A stretch of 33,917 bases of DNA from NCBI GenBank assembly GCA_947255165.1, contig CAMYFZ010000014.1:1-33917 (forward strand), read 5' to 3'. This document shows positions 33,794 through 33,917 of this stretch, in pieces. Position numbers and translations under genes: made by a program. The notes beneath the pieces were generated by a model that worked only from the letters and a program-made list of their open reading frames with translations, was not told where the DNA came from and did no database searches. The stretch is from an uncultured Varibaculum sp. (GTDB lineage Bacteria > Actinomycetota > Actinomycetes > Actinomycetales > Actinomycetaceae). Each line of letters starts with the position of its first letter. Within the stretch, counting starts at the first letter, position 1.

Positions 33794-33823
33794 TTGCGAG
33801 CCAAAAATCCAATCTGTTAGACT
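33794..33823 (+). promoter_or_regulatory. rRNA operon promoter
   Basis: TTGCGA (33794-33799) and TAGACT (33818-33823) are 18 bases apart, followed by GAGACTCGCGCG. An AT-rich stretch lies just upstream. This is the usual form of an actinobacterial rrn promoter, ahead of the leader seen next. Confidence 0.75.
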
Positions 33824-33917
33824 GAGACTCGCGCGTTTTTCGTGCAGGAACCTTTACTGATCGTTTTTGGTTGGTTTGTGGTTTGGTTGTTTGTGTTCTC
33901 GATAGTGTGTTTTTTTG
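33824..33917 (+). ncRNA. rRNA operon leader (5' external transcribed spacer)
   Basis: The T/G-rich sequence TTTTTGGTTGGTTTGTGG then GTTCTCGATAGTGTGTTTTTTTG resembles the actinobacterial rrn leader, where GAGAACTCAATAGTGTG and a T run precede 16S rRNA and serve NusB-type antitermination and processing. The 16S gene itself lies outside the window. Confidence 0.75.

Overview
The window looks like a piece of a chromosome from a medium-GC actinobacterium, most likely a host-associated member of the Actinomycetaceae (Varibaculum/Mobiluncus/Actinotignum-like). This is inferred from gene content and order, not from a database match. The supporting features are an actinobacterial DUF4011-type pseudo-helicase, a DUF3516 helicase, the fthC / moeA / rimJ / membrane-protein neighbourhood, a RamB-type regulator beside glyoxylate-shunt genes, arg genes followed by tyrS, and an actinobacterial rRNA leader at the right edge. 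I see no phage, plasmid, IS element or CRISPR array. It is mainly housekeeping sequence with some unusual intergenic DNA.

Layout. 1-4574: a 1401-residue helicase/nuclease-like protein whose active sites look degenerate, then a 63-codon ORF. 4575-4814: a convergent intergenic region holding a nested inverted-repeat element. 4815-6672 (minus): mscL, a SAF-domain membrane protein and fthC. 6778-10225 (plus): moeA/glp-like, a RimJ-type acetyltransferase and a membrane protein resembling GlpR. 10245-13639 (minus): a YggS-type PLP protein and a DEAD/DEAH-DUF3516 helicase. 13756-16102 (plus): an alanine:sodium symporter and a phosphatidylcholine-synthase-like enzyme. 16112-17107 (minus): an unrecognised membrane protein. 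17190-17678 (plus): a flavodoxin-domain protein. 17817-19274 (minus): a RamB-like regulator, divergent from aceA-aceB (19429-22376). 22576-29584: a tightly coupled argCJBDGH operon with two ARG boxes abutting the argC start codon. 29585-30359: about 775 bp of non-coding repeats. 30360-32215: an NrtR-like regulator divergent from a PfoR/PTS-EIIC-like membrane protein, with a perfect palindrome between them. 32345-33607: tyrS. The last 300 bp hold an rRNA promoter and leader; 16S rRNA should begin just past the window.

How the genes fit together. aceA and aceB form the glyoxylate shunt for growth on acetate or fatty acids, with the divergent RamB-like protein as probable controller. argCJBDGH covers arginine synthesis from glutamate except the ornithine carbamoyltransferase step; neither argF nor argR is in the cluster, though the promoter carries ArgR-type operators. 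moeA and the GlpR-like gene may be a gephyrin-like cell-division pair rather than, or as well as, molybdenum cofactor genes.

The most novel-looking feature is a family of intergenic nested hairpins. There are three clear copies (4611-4716, 29602-29710, 30189-30293) and a decayed one. Both stems keep their pairing while their sequences change between copies. All copies lie in gaps between convergent genes.
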